Positions 26,025 through 34,308 of a stretch of DNA of 39,273 nt are shown here, in pieces. The notes below the pieces were generated by a model, which worked only from the letters and a program-made list of their open reading frames with translations, was not told where the DNA came from and made no database searches. Source of the DNA: Deltaproteobacteria bacterium (lineage in GTDB: Bacteria > Bacillota > Desulfotomaculia > Desulfotomaculales > JAGUVT01); the NCBI GenBank assembly GCA_020062745.1, contig JAGUVT010000087.1, positions 1 to 39,273 of the forward strand, in the 5' to 3' direction. The position numbers and the translations under genes were made by a program. Within the stretch, counting starts at the first letter, position 1. Each line of letters starts with the position of its first letter.

Positions 26025-27035
26025 ATGTCTCTCAAAGTAGGTATTAATGGTTTCGGCCGTATCGGACGCACTATTTACCGTGCTGCCTTAAACAAGCCGG
26101 ACATTGAAATTGTGGCCGTCAATGACCTTTCCGACGCCCACACCATGGCCCACCTTTTAAAGTACGACTCGGTACACGGCATTCTCCAGGAAGAGGTCAC
26201 CTCTTCCGAAAAGGGTTTCAAAGTGGGGAACAAAAAAGAAGTGTTGATGCTTGCCGAAAAAGAACCGGCTAAACTGCCCTGGCGGGATTTGGGCGTGCAG
26301 GTCGTAATAGAGTCCACCGGACGTTTCACCGCCCGCGAAGGCGCCGCCGGACACCTGACGGCCGGAGCAAAAAAAGTATTGATCAGCGCCCCGGCCAAGG
26401 AAGAAGATATAACCATCGTAATGGGAGTAAATGAGGACCAGTACGCCCCCTCCCGGCATCACGTTATCTCCTGTGCTTCCTGCACCACCAACTGCCTGGC
26501 TCCCCCGGTCAAAGTACTGCATAAGAAATTTGGCATCGTCCGGGGAATGATGACTACCGTCCACTCTTATACCAACGACCAGCAGATCCTGGACCTGCAC
26601 CATCGCGATTTAAGAAGGGCCAGGGCGGCCGCCATGTCCATTATTCCCACTACTACCGGCGCAGCCAGAGCCATATCCCTGGTAATGCCGGAACTGAAGG
26701 GAAAACTTAACGGCATGGCCATGCGGGTGCCTACTCCCAATGTTTCAGTAGTAGACCTGGTAGCCGAATTATCCACTTCAACCAGTAAGGAAGAAGTCAA
26801 CGCCGCCTTAAAAGAAACAGCAAACAGCGTCTTAAAGGGAATAATGGAATACTGCGAGGAACCCCTGGTTTCCATTGATTTCAACAACAACCCGCATTCT
26901 TCGATTATCGATGCCCTGTCCACCATGATCATCGACGGACAGATGGTCAAAGTAGTCGCCTGGTACGACAATGAATGGGGCTACTCGAACCGGGTGGTGG
27001 ATACCGCCTTGTACATCGCTCAAAAAGAACTGTAG
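26025..27035 (+). CDS. gap: Glyceraldehyde-3-phosphate dehydrogenase
   Basis: Interconverts glyceraldehyde 3-phosphate and 1,3-bisphosphoglycerate with NAD(H). 336 residues, tetrameric class I enzyme. Seen: VGINGFGRIGRTIYRAAL at the start (Rossmann fold), IVAVNDL with the NAD-selective Asp near 34, the catalytic Cys in SCASCTTNCLAP near 153, HSYTNDQQILDLHHRDLRRAR near 180 and WYDNEWGYSNRVVD near 314. ATG after GGGGTGG. No cggR, pgk or tpiA follows, so it is monocistronic here, unlike the gap-pgk-tpi operon of many Firmicutes. Confidence 0.96.
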   Translation: MSLKVGINGFGRIGRTIYRAALNKPDIEIVAVNDLSDAHTMAHLLKYDSVHGILQEEVTSSEKGFKVGNKKEVLMLAEKEPAKLPWRDLGVQVVIESTGRFTAREGAAGHLTAGAKKVLISAPAKEEDITIVMGVNEDQYAPSRHHVISCASCTTNCLAPPVKVLHKKFGIVRGMMTTVHSYTNDQQILDLHHRDLRRARAAAMSIIPTTTGAARAISLVMPELKGKLNGMAMRVPTPNVSVVDLVAELSTSTSKEEVNAALKETANSVLKGIMEYCEEPLVSIDFNNNPHSSIIDALSTMIIDGQMVKVVAWYDNEWGYSNRVVDTALYIAQKEL

Positions 27036-27098
27036 CATTCATAACTGGACAGACGCTCATGCCGCGTTGCGGCACCAGCAGAGAATGAAAATGCTGTA

Positions 27099-27187
27099 TG
27101 TCATTGCGAGGAACGTCAGCGACGAAGCAATCTAAAAGCAACATGCGCGGGTATGAGATTGCTTCGCGAGAAGCGCTCGCAATGACA
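27099..27187. repeat. GTCATTGCGAG palindromic repeat, copy 1
   Basis: Outer arms TGTCATTGCGAG (27099-27110) and CTCGCAATGACA (27176-27187) are perfect inverted repeats, with inner arms GAAGCAATCT and AGATTGCTTC. The words match a widespread bacterial interspersed palindrome of the REP/MITE kind. It lies between gap and the hydratase pseudogene and could terminate both converging transcripts. Confidence 0.8.
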
Positions 27188-27223
27188 AAAGGGCTATTTA
27201 ACCAACCGTCCGGCAAAAGCAGC

Positions 27224-28091
27224 CTATGGCTCTAGATATCTCTCATCTCGTTTATGAATACCTGTTCTTACCCCTTCTTCTTTTCTTTGCCGCACAAAGT
27301 TGTACTCATCCGGTTCCCACCTTAGATTTGTAAACAGCGTATGGGTCATATAACCATACACCAGTCCGTCGGTCAGTCCTAAAATATTGCAGATCATGTG
27401 GTTGGCGGCCTTGCCGATGGAAATCCCGTCACGCGGCAGAAGGGTCAACTGCCTGGCCGCTTTGTCTACCTCTTCTTCCAGCTTTTCATAGGGCACGGAT
27501 TTGGTTGCCAGGCCGATTCTCTCGGCCTCCACACCACTGATTGCCTCACCGGTCAGAAGCATCCACCTGGCTTTTTTGTAGCCCACTGTCTGGTAAAGGG
27601 GAACTAAATTCAGGCCGCTGCCGGCAAAACCCAGCCTTTGTTCGGCATGGCTGATCCTGGCGTCGTCAGCGACGATAGCGACATCACACATTTCGGCAAT
27701 GATCGCCCCTTCGCCGATACAGTGACCGTGCACCTGGGCGATGGTTATCTTGGGGAAGAGCAATATTTTCTGGTGACCTTCCAGCCATTTGCGGTCAATT
27801 TTCAATCTTGCTCTCTGGCTGGGACGTCTTTTCCCCGGTTCCGCGTCCTGCTCCTCGTATACTTTATAAATCCTTGACAGGTCGTGACCGGCGCAAAAAG
27901 AGCGGCCCGCCCCTTTAATTATAGTAACTTTGATCTCATCATCCGCGGCAGCCTCATCCAAAGCCGCCATAAACTCATCGAAGATGCCGTTATCGCCGGG
28001 GGAAGTCCATCACATTGAGCTTGTCCGGCCTGTTCAAGGTTATCCGGGAGAACTCGCCGCTTGTTTCGTAAATTACATACTTATAACTCAT
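27224..28091 (-). pseudogene. Enoyl-CoA hydratase/isomerase family gene, single-base frameshift
   Basis: The ATG at 28091 starts MSYKYVIYETSGEFSRITLN, and the frame ends 33 codons later just after NVMDFP. Removing one C from the five-C run near 28001-28009 would join this to GDNGIFDEFMAALDEA and restore a crotonase of about 289 residues. The rest is intact: KGAGRSFCAGHDLS (oxyanion hole), AQVHGHCIGEGAIIAEMCD, DDARISHAEQRLGFAG. The catalytic position lies in GFAGSGLNL, where classical crotonase glutamates are not conserved, so the exact reaction is unclear. The frame may survive from a downstream start at 27970, but that would lack the first beta strands. A read error in the C run is possible. 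Confidence 0.8.
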
Positions 28092-28375
28092 TAAAGCACT
28101 TTCAATGAAATAACACCGGCCAAACCGGTTAATTGCCCGGCTACAAATGGAGTGGTCAGGATTACGGCGTTCGTCCGGTTATGAATGCCGGTTACCAGTT
28201 TTTTGTCAAAATGGTCAGCGTGTTCATGAGTAATGACAATTAAATCAATATCGTCATATTTTTCCGGGTTTATCTCCAACGGGTCAAATAAAATCACCAG
28301 AGAATTTATCTTCATCAGCACGGTAGAGTACACATTCAGCATCGACAGGGAAATCTTCGTTTTGTTCTCTCTCAT
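28091..28375 (-). pseudogene. Truncated metallo-beta-lactamase-fold hydrolase
   Basis: 94 residues in place of about 210-230. Only the first third of the fold is present: LVILFDPLEINPEKYDDIDL and the metal motif THEHADHFDK near residue 48. The frame ends at a TAATG shared with the hydratase start, so the C-terminal metal ligands are missing. ATG at 28375 follows GAGGTAG. The start resembles UPF0173-type hydrolases. Either a deletion remnant or, less likely, a mini-protein. Confidence 0.6.
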
Positions 28376-28430
28376 TCCGCACTACCTCATCCGGCAAACT
28401 GCTTTTTTAGGCTCCCTTAATAATACGGAC

Positions 28431-28471
28431 AACCTGTCATTGCGAGGTCTTTAAGAATGACAAAACAGGTT
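28431..28471. repeat. GTCATTGCGAG repeat, short degenerate copy 2
   Basis: TGTCATTGCGAG at 28435-28446 is followed by AATGACA, and the whole is bracketed by AACCTGT and ACAGGTT. On the minus strand this hairpin overlaps the stop of the SDR gene and may serve as its terminator. Confidence 0.6.
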
Positions 28472-29417
28472 AGTTCTTTTTCTCTTTGGGCGGTTCAGCC
28501 GGCGCCGGGTTCACATAACCGGTAAGCAAGGTTTTTGGTACAAACTCCGCCAGTTCCTCCACCGTGAACATCCCGTCATCATTGATTTTATAGATTGCCA
28601 GCGTTTCCACGGGCTCGGAATAAATAGCCGCCCGGCCTTTTTCAATGTGAAACACCCGGCCGTTGATATTGGCCGCCGCCTCACTGGCCAGGTATACCAC
28701 CATGGGCGGTACGTATTCCGGCCCCGGCATGGCCATGAAAGAATCGTAAAATTCCCTGGTAATCAGGCCGCTTTCCAATCTTTTCTTCATGCCGGCTTTT
28801 ACTTCTTCGGTCATGGTCATCCTGGTCGCCGCAATGGGAGCGACGCAGTTGGCGGTAACTCCGTAGCGGCCCATTTCCCGGGCAATCGCCCTGGTCAGGC
28901 TGACGATGCCGCCCTTGGCGGAGCCGTAGTTGCTCTGGCCTACCGTGCCCCGCCAGGCGTCCGAGGTTAAGTTGATGATTCTGCCGGAGCGCTGTTCTCT
29001 CATTTTTACGCAGGCATGACGGCAAACGTTAAAGGTGCCTTTCAAGTGTACGGCAATCACCGAATCCCAGTCATCCTCGGTCATGTTCCAGATCATGCGC
29101 TCTCTTAATATTCCGGCGCAGTTCACAACAATATCAACGGAGCCGAAGCTGTCCACGCAACTTTTGATGATATCCTCGGCCGCCTTGAAGTCGGTAACGG
29201 AATGGAAACTGGCGACAGCCCTGCCGCCTCCGTTTTTAATTTCGGAAACCACCTGATCCGCCAGAGCCAGATCGGTACCGCTGCCGTCCCTGGCCGCACC
29301 CGGATCAACCACCACCACGCCGGCCCCTTCCGCAGCCAAGGCCAGCGCTATTTCCCGGCCGATCCCCCGGCCGGCGCCGGTAACCACGGCCCCTTTGCCT
29401 TTTAATCTTTCACCCAT
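28470..29417 (-). CDS. Short-chain dehydrogenase, 3-hydroxyacyl-CoA dehydrogenase-like, with C-terminal extension
   Basis: 315 residues, about 60 longer than a plain SDR. The N-terminus has GAVVTGAGRGIGREIALALA (NAD-binding TGxxxGxG) near residue 9, VVVDPGAARDGSG near 36, VNCAGILRERMIWN near 100 and the active site SDAWRGTVGQSNYGSAKGG near 152 (Tyr-x3-Lys). This pattern resembles the dehydrogenase half of MFE-2, which oxidises 3-hydroxyacyl-CoA in beta-oxidation. The tail (about 250-315) ends in a proline/lysine-rich PAPAEPPKEKKN. The ATG at 29417 has AGGAGG 8 bases upstream; the open frame also runs back into a thiolase remnant, which is not part of this protein. One of the few intact genes in the decayed stretch. 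Confidence 0.85.
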   Translation of the reverse strand: MGERLKGKGAVVTGAGRGIGREIALALAAEGAGVVVVDPGAARDGSGTDLALADQVVSEIKNGGGRAVASFHSVTDFKAAEDIIKSCVDSFGSVDIVVNCAGILRERMIWNMTEDDWDSVIAVHLKGTFNVCRHACVKMREQRSGRIINLTSDAWRGTVGQSNYGSAKGGIVSLTRAIAREMGRYGVTANCVAPIAATRMTMTEEVKAGMKKRLESGLITREFYDSFMAMPGPEYVPPMVVYLASEAAANINGRVFHIEKGRAAIYSEPVETLAIYKINDDGMFTVEELAEFVPKTLLTGYVNPAPAEPPKEKKN

Positions 29418-29898
29418 CCTGACAACCTCCTCTTGTAGTAAGAATAATTTTTGCTTTTCCTGGTGTGGTTTTCTCGCCCTTTTCATTCTCCACCCAAATT
29501 TCGCACTTAACTGTAAATATAACTCATTACACATCCGTAGTCCGGTCGCACCCAGCGGGTGGCCGAACGCTTTCAAGCCGCCGTCGGTGTTTACCGGCAA
29601 ATCCCCTTCCAGGATAAAAGTACCTGCTTCCACTTCCCGCACAGCCCTGCCCCGCTCGCAAAAACCAAGCGCTTCGTACTCGGTCAGTTCCGCGATGGTA
29701 AAACAATCGTGCAACCTGGGCCATGCTGATTTCTTTACGGGGATTTTTCACCCCGGCCGCTTCGTAGGCCTGCCTGGCGGCGGCTTCGGTTTCCGGCAGG
29801 TAATCGTACTGGTAGTCAATGTCTTCTTTACCCAGGCCGGGCCCGATGGATAGCCCGAAACCTTTGATCAGCACATAATCGTCTCTACAGGAAAGCGC
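29418..29898 (-). pseudogene. Thiolase (acetyl-CoA acetyltransferase, SCP2-type) remnant
   Basis: Only the C-terminal half remains, in two frames. First RDDYVLIKGFGLSIGPGLG to PRKEISMAQV, then HDCFTIAELTEYEALGFCERG, GDLPVNTDGGLKAFGHPLGATGL. The HDCFTIAE and GHPxGATG signatures (catalytic His and Cys loop) are diagnostic. A one-base insertion near 29722 (CAGGTTGCACGA) separates the frames. The N-terminal half with the acyl-carrying Cys is gone: the upstream end is fused to a truncated CoA-transferase gene. The C-terminal end lacks the final thiolase strand and reads through without a stop into the SDR gene. Confidence 0.85.
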
Positions 29899-30410
29899 TT
29901 ACCCCCCCTGGACACCTTCAAGTCCCAACCCATGTTTTCTTTTACCTGGCTTACGGTTACCCCGGGGTAATAAGCGTCAAGGTACATCTCACCCGTACGG
30001 TCAAACTTAAAGCGTCCCAGGGTGGTATAGACCGCCCACGGGCCGGTACCCGGACGCAGGCCGGCCTCCCGGCGGGAATCGTAACCGTTCAAATAGCCGG
30101 GCGAGGTCACATAATCGACTTTTTCCGGAAAGCGCTTTCGGTCATGCTCCAGAAGAACAACCAACCTGGAAGATAGACAGGCAAAATCACCGGCTCCCCC
30201 GCTGCCTCCCAGGCGGTATTTCGGCTTCCTGTAGTCCCCAAAACAGGTGGTATTGATGTTCCCGGACAGGTCCACACGCCCGGCGTGGAGCAGCATGCCC
30301 AGCGTATCCAGGGAGTCCCCGCAAAGAAAGGCGTCGGATACCAGGCACGGGTCGGCGCTTAAGAGAGGAATGCGGTAAGGAAACGCATCATAAACTCTTA
30401 CCACCATCAA
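29886..30410 (-). pseudogene. Class I CoA-transferase beta subunit (GctB/IpdB-like), truncated at both ends
   Basis: Recognisable blocks are LLSADPCLVSDAF, GDSLDTLGMLLHAGRVDLSG, NTTCFGDYRKPKYRLGGSGG, then VLLEHDRKRFPEKVDYVTSPGYL, and GVTVSQVKENMGWDLKVS. The family normally has about 70 more residues at the N-terminus and about 13 between GRVD and GN-NTT, and continues after GWDLKV. All three are missing here, and the downstream end runs into the thiolase remnant. The partner alpha subunit is absent. The frame itself has no stop, so a shortened product could be made, but activity is very unlikely. Confidence 0.78.
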
Positions 30411-30433
30411 TCAATGTGCCGGGAAAGGAAAGT

Positions 30434-30590
30434 TCACCTCCGCACCCAGGCACGGATGCAGGAAACAATACTTTCAACCGGTGAGCCCGGCGTAAAAACT
30501 TCATCTACCCCCATTTCCTTCAATACCCGAATATCTTCTTTCGGAATTATCCCGCCGAGCAGCAAAAATTCCATTTTAGCCCGGAATCAC
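30434..30590 (-). pseudogene. C-terminal remnant of a B12-binding acyl-CoA mutase domain
   Basis: About 48 codons ending at the TGA 30434-30436 read EFLLLGGIIPKEDIRVLKEM, then GVDEVFTPGSPVESIVSCIR. This is the last part of the cobalamin-binding domain of methylmalonyl-CoA-mutase-type enzymes (GG-x-IP-x-xD, then IF-x-PGT-like). The DxHxxG cobalamin loop and everything upstream are missing; a TGA lies just before the remnant. It shows that a B12-dependent carbon-skeleton mutase gene once stood here. Confidence 0.82.
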
Positions 30591-30654
30591 CTTCGACATA
30601 CCGCACACCCTCAATTTAACATTAAAAGATTGAAAAGGTCATTGCATCTCCCGG

Positions 30655-30736
30655 GTCATTGCGAGGGTGAAGCGACGAAGCAATTCCAACGCCAACTGCT
30701 ATTTCAAGGAATTGCTTCGCCGCCGCTCGCAGTGGC
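30655..30736. repeat. GTCATTGCGAG palindromic repeat, copy 3
   Basis: GTCATTGCGAGGGTGAAGCG at the left end and GCTTCGCCGCCGCTCGCAGT at the right end form an imperfect long inverted repeat, with GAAGCAATTCC/GGAATTGCTTC inside. It is the same family as the repeat at 27099-27187. The surrounding 30600-30887 contains no gene that can be supported. Confidence 0.75.
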
Positions 30737-30887
30737 GGGAAAGTAAATTCCAGGACAATTTTTCAAATAAATCTAAAGCTTTCTTATCCTGCTTCCCAGG
30801 GGCCAGAAACCAGCTCAGCGGCATGGATGTCTGTCCTGAAAATAACCTTTTTATGGCATGTCTTCATACCAGCCCGGGCAGTCGCTT

Positions 30888-32057
30888 TTAAACAACCCCA
30901 TTTTGCCGCAAACTGTCAATATCTTCGGCCCTATAACCAAGACCGGATAAAATCTCCGTACTATGTTCGCCCATTTCCGGCGCCGGAGAAGTGATCCTGC
31001 CGGGCATTTCTTTTAACTTGATTGGAAATCCCAACTGCGTCAACATGCCCAGAACGGGATGCTCCGCCTCCAAAAACATTTCCCGGCTCTGCAATTGAGG
31101 GTTGCGAAAAACTTCGTCCATGGTCAAAACAGGCGCAAAACACGTATCCGCCGGCTCTAAAACCTGCACCCATCCATCCAAGGTGCGGGTTAAAAATATT
31201 TTTTGTAATATTTCAATCAGTTCTTTTTGCCTGGCCGGCGGGGCGTCCAGTTCCGGAATCAGGTCGTCCCGTCCAAGCGCCCGGCAGAGTCCAGCCCAAA
31301 ACTTCTCTTCCAGGGCTCCGATTGATATATAGCGGTCATCCCCGGTGCGGTAGACCTGGTAACACGCCTTGCCCCCGGTCAGCCTTTCCCTGCCGCGCCG
31401 CGGATTTTGCTTCAGCGCGGCATACTGGGCGGCGGCGTTGATCCCCAGCATAAAGGATACGTCGGTCATGCTGATATCAATCATCTCGCCCCGGCCAGTT
31501 TTTTCTCTCCCCAGTAACGCCATTAAAATTCCGACCAGGGCCATAATCGACCCGCCCAAATCGGCAATCTGGATCCCGGGGATCACCGGCGGCCCGTCAC
31601 TTGTTCCGATATTGTCCAGAACTCCGGCTATGCTGACGTAGTTAAGATCATGACCGGCGCGGTCACGATAAGGACCGTTCTGGCCGAAACCGGTAATGGC
31701 ACAGTAGACCAAACCGGGATTTACTTTTTTCAGGTGCCCGTAACCCAGTTCCAGACGGTCCATTACTCCGGGCCGGAAACCCTCCACCAGCACGTCGGCC
31801 TGCCGGACAAGCTTTAGAAAAACTTCTTTTCCTTCAGGCTTTTTAAGATTAAGGGTTAAGCTCTTTTTGCCCCGGTTAACGATCAGGTGGCGCGCTCCCG
31901 TCCCCTTGAACAGAGGGGGCGACCAGCGCCCGTAGTCTCCCTTGCCCGGCTCCTCCACTTTTATCACCTCGGCCCCGAAATCCGCCAGAAACATCGTACA
32001 GAAAGGTCCCGGCAGCAGGCGGGTCAGGTCCAGTACTTTTATGCCCTCCAATACCAT
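30888..32057 (-). CDS. CaiB/BaiF-type (class III) CoA-transferase
   Basis: 389 residues, full length. Motifs: LEGIKVLDLTRLLPGPFCTM at the start, LADFGAEVIKVEEPGKGD near 26, NRGKKSLTLNLKKPEG near 61, the catalytic Asp in RDRAGHDLNYVSIAG near 135, IPGIQIADLGGS near 160, and LGRDDLIPELD and APVLTMDEVFRNPQLQSREM later. The family transfers CoA between acids or racemises 2-methylacyl-CoA; the AGHDxNY context resembles the alpha-methylacyl-CoA racemase branch, but substrate cannot be told. The ATG at 32057 follows AAAGGTGG; a GTG four codons earlier lies inside that site. It is intact among decayed neighbours. Confidence 0.87.
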   Translation of the reverse strand: MVLEGIKVLDLTRLLPGPFCTMFLADFGAEVIKVEEPGKGDYGRWSPPLFKGTGARHLIVNRGKKSLTLNLKKPEGKEVFLKLVRQADVLVEGFRPGVMDRLELGYGHLKKVNPGLVYCAITGFGQNGPYRDRAGHDLNYVSIAGVLDNIGTSDGPPVIPGIQIADLGGSIMALVGILMALLGREKTGRGEMIDISMTDVSFMLGINAAAQYAALKQNPRRGRERLTGGKACYQVYRTGDDRYISIGALEEKFWAGLCRALGRDDLIPELDAPPARQKELIEILQKIFLTRTLDGWVQVLEPADTCFAPVLTMDEVFRNPQLQSREMFLEAEHPVLGMLTQLGFPIKLKEMPGRITSPAPEMGEHSTEILSGLGYRAEDIDSLRQNGVV

Positions 32058-32089
32058 GAACAAAACCACCTTTTTCTTTGTCCTGAAAA

Positions 32090-32540
32090 TTTAATTAACG
32101 AAATTGAAAATGCAGCAATATTTTTATTCGCCTGAAAAGAATGCCTACTTTTATGCCGAGCATGGCTTTCCCCATGCTTCCCGGCCTGGCATTGAATTGT
32201 ATCCATATCCGTGGCGCCGCCGCTGAATGTCATGCGCCTTAAGCTTTTCAGCTTATGGTGGTCAAATTTCCCGGAGATTATTATTCTCCGGTAAACCAAA
32301 GGCGCCGCTGAAAGGTTGCCGATGCAAAACTTTATATTTACGGCGGTGAGAGTTGCCGCTATATGGTTGTAGTAAACAGGCTTGGGCGAACCGGTAGTGC
32401 CGCTGGAAAACTGAATTACAGCCAGGTCATTGGCGGAGGTATTGACAGTATACGTATCGTTATAGCCATGCAGAATTTTTGGCAGTTCTTCACCGATAAT
32501 CAAATGCTCCACCATATCCCTTTTAATAATAGAAGCCTTC
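32090..32540 (-). pseudogene. AMP-forming acyl-CoA synthetase (ligase) remnant
   Basis: The frame contains TYTVNTSANDLAVIQFSSG, then TTGSPKPVYYNHIAAT (the P-loop motif of the adenylate-forming superfamily), and a second block LKSLRRMTFSGGATDMDT that normally lies more than 100 residues downstream. Only a stump of the roughly 500-residue enzyme remains; most of the fold, including the YGxTE and hinge motifs, is gone. Its upstream end is joined in frame to a CaiB remnant. The tail after GATDMDT (to 32090) is not recognisable. Confidence 0.78.
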
Positions 32541-32770
32541 CCCTTGTTGTGTTCCCCCAGGCGAGGCACGGGACCCGGCTTTCCAAGCCTGATTCTGTTG
32601 AACTTAACGGGAAAATCAACTACCGGACGGCCGCCTGAAAAACTCAACATTTACCTGTGTTTTATCTGGGGATCGTTTTCCAGATCGTCAATAAAGTTAA
32701 CCGGGCTGCAGGGTATATTTTCTTTTATTAGCAAGGCCATCCATTCCTCATGGTCCTTGTATTGTTAAAA
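32540..32770 (-). pseudogene. C-terminal remnant of a second CaiB/BaiF CoA-transferase
   Basis: In one frame: EEWMALLIKENIPCSPVNF, then IDDLENDPQIKHR, a TAA at about 32652, then SFSGGRPVVDFPVKFNRIR and GPVPRLGEHN. This matches the last quarter of CaiB-type transferases (W-x-x-L-x-x-x-x-IPC-x-PVN, DPQ, P-x-LGEHN). The first 300 residues are missing, an in-frame stop interrupts it, and the end is fused to the ligase remnant. It is distinct from the intact CaiB gene at 30888-32057. Confidence 0.78.
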
Positions 32771-32816
32771 GTGACAATGAAAAACCATTGGTGGTGCCGC
32801 AACGCAGCATTAGCGT

Positions 32817-33045
32817 CTAATACGGCACGGAATCTTTGCCGATTACTTCCCGGCTGATGACAATCTTTTGCACCTGCGCGGTACCGTCGGCAATTTGCAG
32901 CCCCATGACGTCCCGCAGCCTTTTTTCTACAGGGGTCAAAGCTGATCATTACCTGTTTAAAACCATGTCCCTCAAGACCGATTAAATTATCAACCGGTAC
33001 CTTGACTCCATCTAAAAAGCAGGTTCTCTTTTTAACACAGAAATA
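32817..33045 (-). pseudogene. Acyl-CoA dehydrogenase remnant with internal deletion
   Basis: Two family blocks are abutted: KKRTCFLDGVKVPVDNLIGL followed by EGHGFKQVMISFD (middle domain), then EKRLRDVMGLQIADGTAQV with QKIVISREVIG (the C-terminal helix, with the QI-x-x-GT signature). About 100-150 residues that normally separate them are missing, and nothing remains of the N-terminal domain. The stop is TAG at 32817-32819. The neighbouring gene at 33119-34285 encodes an intact relative. Confidence 0.8.
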
Positions 33046-33118
33046 TTAAAATATATAATGCATATATGAATTACTGCAATGCTCCCTTGCATCAGTCATA
33101 AACACCCTTGTTTTCTCT

Positions 33119-34285
33119 CTAGCGATTAGCTTTTTTGTAGCCAAGGACATCGTTGGCAATAATTATCTTGTGAATATTGGGCGAGCCCTCGATCAACTGG
33201 TACAGTTTGGCATCCCTTAGATACCTCTCCATCGGGTATTCCCCGGAGTAGCCGTAGGCACCTAAGATTAACAGCCCCAAATCCGCTACCCTGGACGCGA
33301 CGTCGCACGAGTAATATTTCGCCATCGAAGTCTCCAGGGTATTTTTAACTCCCCGGTCCTTCTCACAGGCGCAACGGTAAACAAGCAGCCTCGCCGCCTC
33401 GGTTTCCACCACCATCCTGGCAATCATTTCCTGAACCATCTGAAACTGTCCGATCTCTTGTCCGAATTGCTTCCTTTGCGTGGCATACTTAACACTTTCT
33501 TCAATGATCGCCCGGCACACCCCGATGGCTCCGGCGGCAGCGCTCAGCCTGGTATTGTCCAGCCCCCCCATGGCGTAAAAAAACCCTTCCCCTTCGTTGC
33601 CCATGAGGTTTTCCGCCGGCACTTTCACATCTTCAAAGAAAACCTCGCCTGTGGGACAGGCATGCCAGCCCATCTTATGTTCGATCAGACGGGTGGTAAC
33701 TCCCGGAGAATGGAGATCTACGATAAAGGCGGATATGCCCCGGTATTTCTTTGACCGGTCGGTATAGGCATAAAAAATTCCCGTATCGGCTACCGTCGCC
33801 CAGGTTATCCAGGTCTTGGAGCCGTTTAAGACGTAGTAATCCCCCTTTTTTACCGCCGTGGTCTTCAAGGAGGCCACATCCGAACCGGCATCGGGTTCGG
33901 TAATGCCGATGCAACCAAGCAATTCGCCTTTTACCAAACCGGGTATATACTTCTTTTTTTGCTCTTCATTTCCGTACTGGAGGATCTCCCTGGCAGTTCC
34001 CATGGCCTGCATGTTGAAGGGGGCCCTGAGTGAGCCGCTGACACGGGCAATCTCTTCGGTTACAATGGCGTGCGCCAGAAATCCCATCCCGGAACCGCCG
34101 TATTCTTCCGGTATGACGCAGCCGAAAAAGCCCAGATCGCCCATTTTAGAAACAATATCACGCTGAAAACGATGGTTTCTTTCGTCCTCGTCCACCACCG
34201 GCCGGATCTCTTTCTCAACAAAGTCCCTGGCCACCTGGCGCAAAATCTCGTGCTCCTTGGTGATTTCAATATCGTACGTCGACAT
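33119..34285 (-). CDS. Acyl-CoA dehydrogenase, glutaryl-CoA dehydrogenase-like
   Basis: FAD enzyme of 388 residues that introduces a 2,3-double bond into an acyl-CoA. Seen: FVEKEIRPVVDEDERNHRF near 18, PEEYGGSGMGF near 60, SGSLRAPFNMQAMGTA near 83, GCIGITEPDAGSDVASLKTT near 124, LNGSKTWITWATVADT near 151, TRLSAAAGAIGVCRAI near 248, RKQFGQEIGQFQMVQ near 271 and YQLIEGSPNIHKIII near 363 (catalytic Glu region). The Arg in SLRAPFNMQ sits where glutaryl-CoA dehydrogenases bind the distal carboxylate, so a dicarboxylyl-CoA substrate is inferred. The gene follows the decarboxylase alpha subunit by 23 bases, with a strong GGGGGAAGG site. It would suit non-decarboxylating oxidation followed by Na+-coupled decarboxylation. 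Confidence 0.85.
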   Translation of the reverse strand: MSTYDIEITKEHEILRQVARDFVEKEIRPVVDEDERNHRFQRDIVSKMGDLGFFGCVIPEEYGGSGMGFLAHAIVTEEIARVSGSLRAPFNMQAMGTAREILQYGNEEQKKKYIPGLVKGELLGCIGITEPDAGSDVASLKTTAVKKGDYYVLNGSKTWITWATVADTGIFYAYTDRSKKYRGISAFIVDLHSPGVTTRLIEHKMGWHACPTGEVFFEDVKVPAENLMGNEGEGFFYAMGGLDNTRLSAAAGAIGVCRAIIEESVKYATQRKQFGQEIGQFQMVQEMIARMVVETEAARLLVYRCACEKDRGVKNTLETSMAKYYSCDVASRVADLGLLILGAYGYSGEYPMERYLRDAKLYQLIEGSPNIHKIIIANDVLGYKKANR

Positions 34286-34308
34286 GTCCTTCCCCCTTGT
34301 TTGTTATT

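Noticed and set aside
27224-28091. Hydratase frameshift as programmed frameshifting
   Set aside because: The slip lies in a run of C with no stimulatory structure or family precedent seen; a simple mutation or read error is more likely, especially beside other broken genes.
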